DNA of 64,000 nucleotides from contig NC_083338.1 in NCBI RefSeq assembly GCF_019175385.1, positions 68,580,712 to 68,644,711 on the forward strand. The letters run 5' to 3'. Position 1 is the first letter of the stretch, and each line of letters begins with the position of its first letter. The stretch comes from Lycium barbarum. Its lineage: Eukaryota > Streptophyta > Magnoliopsida > Solanales > Solanaceae. Positions 12,791-24,139 of the stretch are shown here, piece after piece. The notes under the pieces were generated by a model. That model did not search any database. It was given only the letters and a program-made list of their open reading frames with translations, and was not told the DNA's origin. The translations under genes and the position numbers were made by a program.

Positions 12791-13345
12791 ATGCAATTTT
12801 TTGAAATGTGTCCACTAAGGAATCCATACATAATAATAGTCATATGTTGCTATATATACCAAGATGCCATGTGGACTTACACTTATCCACTTTGTCTCCT
12901 ATATTTAGTAGTTATTTTCTTGTCCCCATTTACTTGAATAGCAACAACATTTAACACACCTCATATATTCATTTTCATGATCATGTGATATAGCGGTAGT
13001 CTGTAGTCTCTTTTGGCACACACAAAATATTATCACCGATCATCATCGTCACACTCTTAAGTCTTAATTTATTTTGGGACCTCATCCTTGTATCTACTAA
13101 GTCCTTGATTTGCATATTTGAATCGGGTCTACTAACATATGTCGAGTTGTTCAAATCATAGCCTTAAAGTTGGGGTATTACAGTGACGAAATTTATTCTC
13201 TTTGATTTGTTTGACCTCGAATTCTTACTACACTTCCTTAACAATTTCTGTAAACCATCACCTTCCTTATAAAGGACCATAATCCCTATGGGTTCGTATT
13301 GGTTTAACTATGCCGCATCCTAATGCAAAAGTATAGGGTGTTACA
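12791..13345 (-). repeat. Fragments of LTR heads
   Basis: No gene was seen. The plus strand carries two LTR-terminus-like strings, GGGGTATTACA ending at 13182 and AGGGTGTTACA ending at 13345. In minus sense these read TGTAATACCCC and TGTAACACCC, typical Ty3 LTR starts. The second abuts the copia coding sequence, so it probably marks an insertion point. The remainder is AT-rich and unassigned. Confidence 0.4.
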
Positions 13346-14146
13346 CATTTTAAGGTTTGGGGTTGTCCTGCAGAAGTTAAAAGCTTTTATCCGCTGCTGA
13401 AAAAGACTGATCCAAGGACTGTTCGTTATTATATCATGGGATATCCAGACCACTCAAAAGGCTATAGGATTTATTGCCTCTCTCACATGACTAAATTTGT
13501 GGAGTTAGCTTTTACTGAAGGAAGTAAGTCTCTGTCTATTGAGCCAGGGGGAGCAGTAGAAGTACACATGATATTGCTAGCATGGTGGTAGTTGATGAAC
13601 CACTTTTTGAAGTTTCAAAGATTCCACTCCGAAGATTGCAAAGAGATAGGAGGTCCGCTATTTCTAGTGAGTGTCAAGTATAACTTGGTGAAGTTGATTA
13701 TGATATTGGTCAAGTTGAGGATTATGTGACTTATAAACAAGCTATTAACAATCATGCATCAGATAAATGACTAGATGCTATGAATGATGAAATGAAATCC
13801 ATGTACGATAATGATGTTTGGGACATTGTTAAGTTGCCTCAAGGTAACAAATCGGTCAGTTGTAAATGGGTTTATAAAACCAAGAAAGAGAATCGTGCAA
13901 ATATTGAAATATTTAAGGCCCGTTAGTAACAAAGGATTTTACTTAGAAAGAAGGAATTGATTACAATGAGACTTTTTCACCCGTGTCTACGAAAGATGCT
14001 TTCAGAATTATCATAGCACTGGCGGCTCATTTTGACCTTGAGCTTTACCAGATGGATATCAAGACAGCTTTTCTAAATAGAAACTTGTCTAAGGAAATTT
14101 ACATGAAACAGCCTGAGGGTTTAATTGAAAGTGGAAAGGATCACCT
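13346..14146 (+). pseudogene. Ty1/copia integrase-RT remnant, part 1
   Basis: It reads HFKVWGCPAEVKSF, then DPRTVRYYIMGYPDHSKGYR, the integrase C-terminal region of copia polyproteins. RT follows with DVWDIVKLPQGNKSVSCKWV, KTKKE, AFRIIIALAAHFDLELYQMD, IKTAFLN and EIYMKQPEG. Several stops and frameshifts are present (near 13590, 13680, 13767, 13926). The gene is cut in codon after GKDHL by a solo LTR and resumes at 16312 with VYKLKKSIYGLKK, so removal of one copy of CACCT plus the insert restores co-linearity. Confidence 0.9.
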
Positions 14147-16306
14147 TTTAACGACCAGCTGGATCGTTATACGGGTGACTTAGTAAACTAGAGCTCCGTT
14201 AGGAATTTTGAGGCTGCGGGTGAGTCTGTAGCATGTTTTTATGAATATGTTCACGTTGGGTTTGCATCTGTAGGGCCTCATATTTGTGTTGAGATTTTTG
14301 GGTGAAAACTGGTGGAAAAAAAATCGAGCTGTTGGTCAAAATGGACCGCTGCAGCAGTTGTGGGACCGTTGTAGCAAGTCCGTCGTAGTGGGTAGGGAAC
14401 CGTCGCCATGGGTCAGGGGGAATTAATGAGGTCTGCCATAGCAGGAGTTGACGAGAGCCAGAATTAGTACTTTATATTCTTATTTCCGAACCCATTCCCC
14501 ACATAACTACAAAACAGTTCCCAAGAACTCTGGTGGCAAATTTTTAAGGCTAGGGCTAAATACTCTTGAAAGGTAAGTCTCAACCCTTTACTTTGTTCAT
14601 TCCATCATCTTACTAAGTTCTTTGATTAGTTTAAGGTTCGGTAATGGCGAATGAATGGACCAAAGCCTTAGAACTTAAGAAACCCATGAATAATGAATGA
14701 GTTAGTGATTTTATTGTTGTTTATTCATCTAAGGTTATAGATTATCATTTCCTAGGGTGGGAATTCAATTTCTAATGGATGAGAATGATGTATTGATACT
14801 TAAGGTTTCATAAAGATAGTAATTTTAGCATAAAAACTGCTTATAAAAGGGTTGAATTGATTAAAAACCTATAAATGGGAATAGTATGATGGTTGGGGTT
14901 GATTTTATGATGAATTCACACTTAGTGATAGTTTACCCATTTGAAAAAGGTAGCAGTAGTTAGGTTCTCTTCCTCAATTGTTGTTTGTTTGAGTAGATAA
15001 TCCATTACTCACTTAGCGTTATGATTGCTAGACTTTGAACGTTCTGAAGGTTTACGAAAGGGGAAAGCTATTGCGGAGTGATTGCATTGTTCTATTTCGT
15101 CTTTGAGGTAGGTTACGGACTACTTGAGTTAGACTTTGATTAGTTGATTGTATATGTTATGAAATTGATAGGAGAAGCATGATTAGGGCTTCGAACATAA
15201 AGTGTGGTTGGAAATTCCTAAGTTTGACATTGATTGATTAGTTATGTGATGAATTGTTATGATATGATAAAGAACAAGTTAATGAATACTCTTCTCATTG
15301 ACTTGGAGTAGTCCCTTATTCATGCTATTGATTAATTGATTTTGAGTCTTGATATGACTAGTGACATGGTGATTTATGTTCCTTGATAATGATTTATTGA
15401 CTGTTCATACTCCCTATTGATTGTGGGAATGGAAATACTTTGAGATGAGAAAGAATAGAATATATGAAAAGGCATATTTGACAGGGGTTGAGGATGTGGC
15501 CTAATTATGGGCTCGTGATCCGAGTTCAGTTCTAGAATGAGTAGTACATGGACACCATGGGTCCCCTGCAGGTCATGGCTATTTGGGAAAATAATACCAT
15601 TTAGCATGTGTGTACGGATATATGACAGAATTGAGATAATTTGTGAGTTACGGTTGTGTTGATAATGACACAGGTTAAGTTACTCTTATTGATTTATATT
15701 TGTGTGGGCTTATCTTATTTCAGTGTTGGATGATTCTTGTTGATAATTTCATATGATTATGTGTTGTTGTGCCTATCTGTCTATTCTATTGATTTTGTGA
15801 TTGTATGCATGATAATAATCTTAGTTGGCCTATGATATCTACCGGTACATAGTGTTTCTACTGATACTACCTTATTGCATTCTTTTGAGTGCAGATTGTG
15901 ATCCAGTGACATCTACCAGACCTCATATTTAGTGTGAGGACAGTTTCCGACAGATTTAAGGGTGAGTTCTTATCCACGCTAAGAGAAGATCTTCTCTTAT
16001 TGATGTCTATTTTCATTCCAAACATTACTATGTTATTTCAGACAGTTGTTAAATCCTTAGATAGTTTATGTTTTAGAGTCCCTGTACGACGACTTTCGGA
16101 TTTTGGGGTTGTAATAGTTAGGATTTCCGTAGTTTATTTATTTATAGGATGACTAGACGTTTTGGGTGATTATTACTTTTGTTATATCCTTGACTTGTCT
16201 AAATGTGGTTAATTAATTGGTAATAGGTTGGATGGTTGGTTAAGTAGATGGTTCACCCAGTAGGGGATTTATGTGGGTGTCACTCACGGCTACTTGGGTC
16301 ATGACA
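14147..16306 (+). mobile_element. Solo LTR inside copia RT (TSD CACCT)
   Basis: The 5-bp duplication CACCT flanks it at 14142-14146 and 16307-16311. It starts TTTAACGACC (decayed TGTAACGACC) and ends GGGTCATGACA, so it is in plus orientation. A repeat block with CCGCTGCAGCAG/GCCATAGCAGG motifs (14340-14450) precedes a TATA-like TTATATTC (near 14468). A consensus donor AAAG|GTAAGT lies about 105 nt further on (14573). It shares sequence with the LTR at 61413-62694 (GAGGTAGGTTACGG near 15108 and 62389), so they are one family. Confidence 0.92.
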
Positions 16307-17467
16307 CACCTAGTGTACAAATTGAAGAAGTCTATTTATGGCCTGAAGAAAGCTTCTCGTCAATGGTATCTCAAGTTTGATAGTGTTATGTCATCGTTTG
16401 GTTTTGTGGGAAATAAATTTGATGAATGCATCTATCTGAAGATTAGTGGGAGCAGACTCATTTTTCTTGTACTCTACGTGGATGACATTCTCCTCGCTAG
16501 TAGTGATCATGGATTGCTATATGAAAACAAATATTTTTTATCAAGAAACATTGAGATGAGAGATCTTTTGGAAGCTTCTTTTGTACTCGGAATAGGTATT
16601 TATCCTGATAGATCTCGCAATATTCTTGGGTTATCTCAGAAGTCTTATGTTGATCGAGTTCTTTCCAGATTTAATATGCAATCTTGCAAGGCTGGAGATG
16701 TACCAGCAGCCAAAGGAGACAAATTAAGCAAGGTGCAATATCCCTAGAATGATTTGGAGAGAAAAGTTATATTAGACATTCCTTATGCTAGTGCAGTGGG
16801 CAGTTTGATATATGCACCGGTGTGTAGGAGATATGACATAGCTTTTACTGTGAATGTCCTCGACAGATACTTATCTAATTCTAGTCATGACCATTGGGTT
16901 GCTGCCAAGAAGGTTATGAGATATTTTCAGAAGACTAAAGACCACATGTTCATATATCGAAAGGTTGATAGTCTTGAAGTTGTTGGTTATTTAGATACTA
17001 ATTTTGGTGGGTGCACAAATGACTATAAATCCTCTTATGGTTATGTTTTCACACTTGCTTGTGGTGCCATATCTTGGAAAAGTTTTAAGCAGATAGGTGT
17101 CACGTCTTCTACTATGTATGCTGAGTTCGTAGCTTGCTATAGTGCATCTACTCAAGTTGTTTGACTTCGAAATTTTATTGGAGAACTCAGAGTTGTTGAC
17201 TCGATTCAGAGACCCATTGTGATGTACTATGACAACAATGCAACTATATTCATATCCAAAAATAATAAGCTGAGTAGTGGCACCAAACACATGCAGATTA
17301 AATTCTTGACAGTCAGGGATTTGGTAAGACAAGGAGACATTCTTATACAGAATATTAGGACAGACGCAATGCTAGCTGATCCACAAACTAAAGTTCTAAA
17401 GCCCATTGACTTTAAACGTCATGTAACTAATATAGCTGTGTTAGAGTCTTTTGATTCTTCGAGTTAG
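16307..17467 (+). pseudogene. Ty1/copia RT-RNase H remnant, part 2
   Basis: Continuation of the copia pol after the solo LTR. It carries KKSIYGLKKASRQWYLKF, the RT catalytic box YVDDILLAS, GLSQKSYVDRVLSRF, and after a TAG at 16745 the connection and RNase H: YASAVGSLIYA, GYLDTNFGG, SSTMYAEFVAC and YYDNNATIFISKN, then LADPQTK near the end. A TGA at 17162 replaces an expected Trp. Most frames are otherwise long, so this element is younger than the Ty3 scrap to its left but is not functional. Confidence 0.93.
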
Positions 17468-18167
17468 TGGGAGTCTGCAATATTGTGTTATTATGAACTT
17501 TTATTATATGAAATAAAATGCTCATTACTTTCATAGATTGTGTTATGATTATCATCATTATTGTTCACATTATTGGTTAGTCACATCATGGTATCTTGAG
17601 GTGAAAATTGGTTCACCCAAGAGGTAATTCTGATGTGCATTGATTTGCAATGTTAGTTGCTCTATATTTTGGATGCATTTTGGTAATACGGTATCTTGAG
17701 ATGAAGTTTGTTTCATCCAAGAGGGCATCCATTTATGGTATATGATGCAATTCGGTAATACAGTATCTTGAGGTGAAATTGGTTCGCAAAAGAGGTGCAT
17801 CATTTATATGCCTTTATGGCATATGGAGGATCGATAAGGTAATAATGCTTGAGTACATAATCTTGTGCATATATATCACTCATGGCACTATCCCTTACTA
17901 CACTGCTAGACTATGATCTTGTTGGCTTGATTCAAAATACTATGATTATAGAAGGTCTCGTGTTCCAAATAACATAAAGATTGTCATAGTCCGTTATTTA
18001 AGATTGAGACTATAAAGGTTGATTAAAGTTTATGGATTGTTTTCTAAAATGTGGCCACAAAGGTTTTCTTTCATCAACCCAGAAAAATCTCTTTTCAAGA
18101 AAGTCAAAGTTTTTTTTTTTTTTGGAAAATAATGTTTTTTTTTCGCTAATGTAGTCCAAGTGGGAGA
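17468..18167 (+). repeat. Copia 3' UTR with tandem repeats and PPT
   Basis: Three imperfect tandem units of about 80-90 bp, each with GTATCTTGAGGTGAAA-TTGGTT-CACC-AAGAGG, occupy roughly 17590-17800. The segment ends with CCAAGTGGGAGAA (18155-18167), a polypurine tract placed directly before the LTR. Two T-runs lie near 18112-18143. No coding sequence was seen. Confidence 0.6.
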
Positions 18168-18606
18168 ATGTTTGAAAAATGGGCTTACATTATTTTAAAA
18201 AAAATATTTATATTTTAACTATTCTGGGTTGTATGGTAGTCCATAATCATGTGCCTAACTATAGTGTGATAATTGGTATTGGGTCGTGGACGTTATGCGC
18301 TTGGTGGGTCTAGTAAGGTTGTGAGTGTAGGCTAAACCCAATGAGGCCCGTAATGGGAGGACCCATTAAGGTTTCAGAAATTACAATTAGGTCCCTCCTC
18401 TAACATTATATAAGGCACACTTTGTCTCTTCTATTATCACATATAGAGAGTGGCATATAAGCTTGTGGTAGCTGTCCCATTGACACCATGATCTTGAGGT
18501 AGGGTAATATAGATGAAGTTCTAGTCATTCTTGTAAGATTCGTACTTCCGAACTAAAGTATAGAACCATGGAAACTGAAGAGCAAAATTTTATCCAAGTG
18601 TTGTGA
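18168..18606 (+). repeat. Copia 3' LTR, right end uncertain
   Basis: It starts TGTTTGAAAAATGGGC just after the purine tract. A TATATAAG box at 18407-18414 is followed by a CT-rich leader, the layout of a copia LTR promoter. The 3' end is not defined: by about 18606 the sequence changes to another LTR family, so truncation by that neighbour is likely. Confidence 0.55.
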
Positions 18607-19072
18607 GATAGTGCCTCGCTATAAGCCTCGCTCAGCATGCCAAAACACAAAATTGGATTTTGTTTTTTCTAAATATGGAATTTCAAGGCGAGCTCCAAAG
18701 AGAGACAAGGTCTTGCTATAAGCCTCTTTCAGCGGGGTATAGTAGTGCACAGATGGAAATTTTAGAAAATTGACCAAGTATGGGAAGGTCAGATGAGCTC
18801 GCTGAATGAAGCGCATAACTAGGCATCACCTCACTATAGAGCTCATTGAGCAAAGCCCATAAAAAGGTTACCCCTCTCTTTGGAGCTCGCTCAGCGAGCC
18901 AATGCATCCCGAGGCCCAATCCTATAAATTCAACACTTAACCTGAAAATTCATTTATCAGTCATTCCAACTCCGTAGAAAAATGCTTGAAGAACATTTTT
19001 CTCTCCTCTCAACCTCCCACATCAAGGTAAGGAAATTTCTATGATTCTTAATCAATCCTAGCACTAAATACA
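18607..19072 (+). repeat. Plus-strand LTR fragment, left of the solo LTR
   Basis: It contains a GCTCGCTCAGCGAGC-type palindrome array (18610-18905), a TATAAATT box at 18923-18930 and, 104 nt downstream, ATCAAG|GTAAGG (19027). The same order and the same CATCAAGGTAAG context occur in the LTR at 62695. Its continuation after the inserted solo LTR is 22375-22702. Confidence 0.65.
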
Positions 19073-22000
19073 TGTTATGTCCCGTATTTTTGCGCATTCG
19101 GAAAAATTTAAAATAATTTTGACTTGTAAGAAATAAGGCTATGTTTTTATTTTATTTAATATATGTGTGATGATCATGAAATGTTGATGTGTAAATATGG
19201 AGGAAGGCCGAGGGAAAAATTGGGAATTTCGGAAATTAGTTTCGGAAATTACAAAATAGGGCCCATAACTAATTGGGCTAGAAAAATAAAAATAAAAATA
19301 ATAATAAGGCCCAATCCCAATAAGGTGGCCGGCCATCGAGCAAGAAGGGCCCAAGGCCCATGTGGAATTAATTGATCAAATAAATAAAGAAGACTTATCA
19401 TTTGTCATCAACTAGAATATTCAAGAAACAAAAAAAAGAAGGAGAGAGAGCACCACCACAAGGCCATTCGGCCAAACAACAAGAAAAGAAAAAAATTTGG
19501 AAATTTTCCATCTTTGATCCATAAATTCATCTCTTCTTGAATCCCTACTAATTCCAAGACCCTCTTTAACGTGGCATAATCATTGAAGTGAGAAAACTAT
19601 TCTTTGTGGCAATTCAAGAATTATAGTCAAGTGGGAAAAAGGTAAGAATTCAATCCCTTTTCATGTTATGGAAGGTTTATATATGTTAGAATGTGTAGAA
19701 TTGAATCAAATGCATGGAAATAACATGAGTTGTGTGTGAGCCGTGGGGTGTGTTGCATGTGTGTGGCCGTGTGGTGCCAATTGGTGGAAGAAGGGTGAGA
19801 CTTAATCTCCTTTTATTATGTTATGGATAGTTATGTATGTTGTAGTATGTGGAAAACGAATGAAATTCATGAAACTTCACGTATTGAGAATATGGCCGTG
19901 TGCATGGTGTTGTAGCCGTGCCTAAGTGTGGTGTAGGAACAATGATTTAATTGTTTTATTTAGTGTTCTAGTTGTTGTTGTTGTAGAATTCATGTTGGTA
20001 ATGAAAAGTTGATGATTCTAGTCCAAGTTGTAATTGTTGGAAAGTTTCAGATAAAGTAGAGTGTTGGTAGAATTGTTTGAATGTTGTATGGAATGTTGAA
20101 GTATTCTTGGATATTGTTTAAATGGTTGCAGATTAGTATTTGAATATGTAGACAATCATGAATTGAACGTAAATGGGAGGTTGTCAAGTTTGTAGAAAGA
20201 AGTTGTTAATATTAGTATGCTTTTTGAATTTTATATGGATATTGTCGGAATAATCGTTGGCATTGTTGTTGCTAAGTTGGCCGGGTTACATTCCCGGATT
20301 GGTTGTTGTGTATTTGGCCGAGTTGAATTCTCGGGGATGTTGAATTTATAGGGGAGATGCTGCCCAAATTTCTGTAGACAAGTATAGATTTAAGAATGAA
20401 TTCCTAAAAGGGTTATAATTAACATTTGGTAATTGTGACCAATTGTAGATTTTGGCGGAAACGGGATTTGAGTTTGGACAAGCGTAAGAAGTGAAGAAGG
20501 TATGTAAGGCTTCACCTTTCCTTCTTTTGGCATGTCTTAGACATAATAGGTTTGGAGATGAGCCTCGGGGACGATTCTATTCCTAGAAATCCGAGTTTGA
20601 ATTTGACCCTTTTTCATTCAATAGAATTGAATTAAGTTTTTCATGCCTTTGATGAAATAATTGTTTAAACATCTATAACTTGCCCCAAATGGAACCGAAT
20701 GACATTAAGGCTTTCATAAGTGACTCCATAAAGTTTAATATATGGAATTTGTGTACGTCACCTCTATTGACCCGAGGCGGGTCCACTATTCCCGAATCCT
20801 CTCCTATTGTTCTATTTGACTTATTTCCGTATGATAAGTAAAAGAAACTTTTGGTTATTGTTCCGACTACTAAACGATAGTTGCCTTAACTATTCCATTG
20901 AATCCTATGACATATTTTGATATGTACAGACACTCTTAAAAGCTTTGCTTTGACATAATTAGTCGGAACATCCGATAGGTATTTGATATGATCATACGTT
21001 CGGTTGTCCCATTGGGCCTTTAATATGTTTGATATGTGTATAAGATTCCAAGTTCTATTTGATTCGATCAATAATGATATCCAAAGGGATTTTGACATGA
21101 TAATGGCTTCCAAAATGCTTATAGAATGTTTTGTACTTCAAAAGCCCGTAACTTTCGTATACTAATTCTGATTGACCCGAAACTTGTTTCCGAGCCTTCC
21201 GATGTCGATAAGTATGTTTGTAAATATGTTTCCATCTCGGGTCTTGATTTATGTGTATGTGGTTTCGCACTACTCTGCTCGTGCAAGCCTTAATATGTCT
21301 GTTCACTGAGCCCGGGCCAGGTATGCTATCGTGCGTAATCCTCTGCATTGTTCACCGAGTCCCTCGCTAGAGGGCCGGGTACGGTATATGTATATGATGA
21401 TATGATTATGGCACCGAGTCCCTTAATGGGCCGGGTACGATATATGTGCACACGATTCCATTTACCGAGTCCCTAAATGGGCCGGGTACGATATGACTTT
21501 ACCGAGTCCCTAAATGGGCCGGGTACGACATAATTTCACCGAGTCCCTCACTAGAGGGCCGGGTACGGTATGTATATGTATATGTATATGTATATGCATG
21601 CATGATAACATGAAAGCAGTATGACATGATTTGTTACCGAGTCCCTTAACGGGCCGGGTACAGTAGGTATATGATATACGATGTTCGTACACATGATCTT
21701 ATTCACCGAGTCCCAGGATGGGCCGGGTACGGTCTGTGACATGATAACGTTTGACTTTGTCCCATAATACACAGGTACAGTAATTGCTTGATTATGGTAC
21801 TTGACTTCTGTAACCTTTGTTCCAGTTATGATCTTTTCAGTTGTATTTCATGCCTTACATACTCGGTACATTTTTTGTACTGACCCCCTTTCTTCGGGGG
21901 CTGCGTTTCATGCCCGCAGGTATAGACGTTCGTCTGAGAGACCCGACAGCTTAAGTTACTTGTTCTGCTGCTTTGGAGTGCTCCCTTGTCCTGGAGCCCA

Positions 22001-22369
22001 TATTTTGGTACATACTCTTTCGTTATGTATATATGTATGTATATTCAGGGGTACGGCGGGGCCCTGTCCCGTCATATGATTCTGTTGTGTTTGTTAGAGG
22101 CCTGTAGACATATATGTGGGTCATGGGTCGCTATTGTTCGGTTATGTCTGTGGTTTGCGTAAACGGCCTTAATGGTTGGTATGTATATATATGTTTATGT
22201 TTATTTTTCGATATGATATGTACGATATTTGCGACCGCTTCAGAATAATATTCGTATGGATTAGCAATGTTGGGCATGAATGAAATATGACTCTGTCGAT
22301 TTAGTAAGCAGGTGTGTACTGGTGTCCAGCTCGGGCACTAGTCATGGCCCACGGGGTTGGGTCGTGACA
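19073..22369 (+). mobile_element. Long solo LTR (TSD ATACA)
   Basis: A 3.3-kb LTR in plus orientation, from TGTTATGTCCCG to GGGTCGTGACA, flanked by the perfect duplication ATACA (19068-19072 and 22370-22374). It has a donor AAAG|GTAAGA (19642), a second donor-like AAG|GTATGTAAGGC (near 20496), a minisatellite (21300-21745) and a CGGTAC/GTACTG hairpin (21863-21883). It is related, in opposite orientation, to the LTR at 37395-40043. Confidence 0.93.
21300..21745 (+). repeat. Minisatellite of CCGAGTCCCT..GGGCCGGGTAC units
   Basis: Seven clear units share ACCGAGTCCCT-(N)-GGGCCGGGTACG (near 21355, 21414, 21463, 21503, 21540, 21635 and 21706), with a decayed unit at about 21305. Units are separated by AT-rich spacers of variable length. 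In each unit CCC and GGG flank a short variable loop, so each can form a small stem. Unequal copying within the LTR is the likely origin. Confidence 0.85.
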
Positions 22370-22374
22370 ATACA

Positions 22375-22702
22375 TGATTCGTCAAATGATTTTTAAACGA
22401 AAACATATGATTTCTAAGGTATTGCTTCTCAAGTCATTTCAAGTTAGGATTTTGGGTGTTGTTCGTCAGAGAAGCAAACTAGTTCATTGGATTGGAGCAT
22501 TTACATGTATATAGGGCTTCTATGTAAATGTGGGAACATTATTGTTCTTCCTCACACCACATTAATTCATGAAATCACTGTTTCTCCTCACAGTTAGAGA
22601 ATCATGTCTCAGTTCATGAAAACCTCGGATCCAATTTAATTATATTTATGTATTGTCAATATCAATCACGTTTCAGATAATTGTATTCATTTATATCATT
22701 AC
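22375..22702 (+). repeat. Plus-strand LTR fragment, right part
   Basis: This is the continuation of 18607-19072. It matches 63350-63520 in the stretch GAACATTATTGTTCTTCCTCACACC and nearby. It is cut at 22703 by a minus-strand LTR. No genes. Confidence 0.6.
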
Positions 22703-24139
22703 TGTCACGACCCAACTAGGGGCCGCGACGGATACCCGATACTTGTACCGAGCACCCCCTAACTCGTATCTCATTCTTATTACTAAGTGGGCCAGATTGG
22801 TAATACTGTTGTTTCTTTACTTATTCCTATCATTAATAGCATAACCATAATCAGGTGTTAATAAAATCTGCTAGCATGTTATACAACCCCAAAACGAACA
22901 AAAGTACAAAGCATCTGACTGTACATATTTGTCTACGAGCCTCTAAACAAAGTACACATTTACATAGGAGGGGCCAGATTCTGCCGTGCCTGAATATATA
23001 CACAAAATAGTACCAAGGAACTGAGGCTCCGGAACAACTGGAGCGCTTCCAAGTACTGCTGATAGAGCTCCTAGGAATCAAATCCGCCTACCCGCTGACC
23101 TGCGCGGCATGAAACGCAGCGTCCACAAGAAGGGACGTCAGTACGAATAGTGTACCGAGTATGTAAGGCGTGGAAGATAATACAAACGGAAACATAAGGT
23201 ATGATTAACAATATCATGGGATCATAGGACATATAGTGAGACAAGAAAGTAACCTGTACATAGGAATACCCTTTCAGGCCGGATACCCTGCATGCTTGTC
23301 TTTCCCTTTTAAAAAAAACATTTCTTTTTCATAGACATAGAAAATAGAACTTATATCATGTCATGTTTTATCATATCATATCATATCGTATCATATCATA
23401 TCATATCATGTCATATCATATCGTGTCATATCATATCATGTCATATCATATCATGTTATATCATAGCATGTTATATCATAGCACCGAACAATGTCGGCTC
23501 GCCCACATAGCACCGAAATACGTCGGCTCGCCCATATAGCACCGAAATACGTCGGCTCGCCCATATATCCCGCGTCCGGGCATCCCGCGTCCGGGATGAT
23601 AACGCCAGCTGACCAGGTGGCAATAAAACATGTGTCCCTTCCCATCCCCCATATACATATACATATCTCATATACATATATCATATAAGCATGTAGGAGA
23701 GCCCAAAGAAAATCATGTATCCATCGGAGTGACGCAAAGTCGGTGACCTCCGATTACATTCTGGAATAACCGTGATCGCTTTGTCTCACCTCGAAGGAAC
23801 GAGTATTTTAAGGCGAGACTATCAACGGAGAATAGCATTAAAAGAAACATAGAATGAAGTCATGGATGTCATAGAAATCAATTCATCTGCTTTGGAATCT
23901 TTATAAGATAGTGTCATAACCAAGGAATAGGATTAAAGATCAAGAACTAGTTTAATACTTTCATACTCATATTGAATCCTTAGCTTAAGACTCTTAGTCA
24001 TGGAATCATTCATGTCATACTTATCATAGACATATTCTCTTTCTTAGCATCATCGTTATCATTGTCATCATAGACATATTTCCATTAGAATAGTTACAGT
24101 ACTTATCGTTTGATAAACGGAACAAGGATCAAAAGTTTC
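22703..24139 (-). repeat. Minus-strand LTR, left part
   Basis: It starts TGTCACGACCCAACTAGG and its first 900 bp are almost the same as 37395-38290. It contains the CAGTAC/GTACCG hairpin (23138-23158), a TCATA pentamer run (23360-23480) and a short tandem array (23481-23590). It is interrupted at 24140 by the complete element and resumes after 33506. Confidence 0.8.
23360..23590 (-). repeat. TCATA pentamer run and GC-rich tandem array
   Basis: A run of TCATA/TCATG pentamers is followed by three units of AGCACCGAAATACGTCGGCT plus CGCCCATAT and two units of ATCCCGCGTCCGGGC. A shorter version occurs at 38055-38265 in the related LTR, with one CCCGCGTCCGGG unit, so copy number differs between the two LTRs. 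Confidence 0.8.

Noticed and set aside
21300..21745. Regularly spaced repeat units resembling a CRISPR array
   Set aside because: Spacers are AT-rich and variable, units lie inside a TSD-bounded LTR, and the sequence is plant nuclear. It is a minisatellite.
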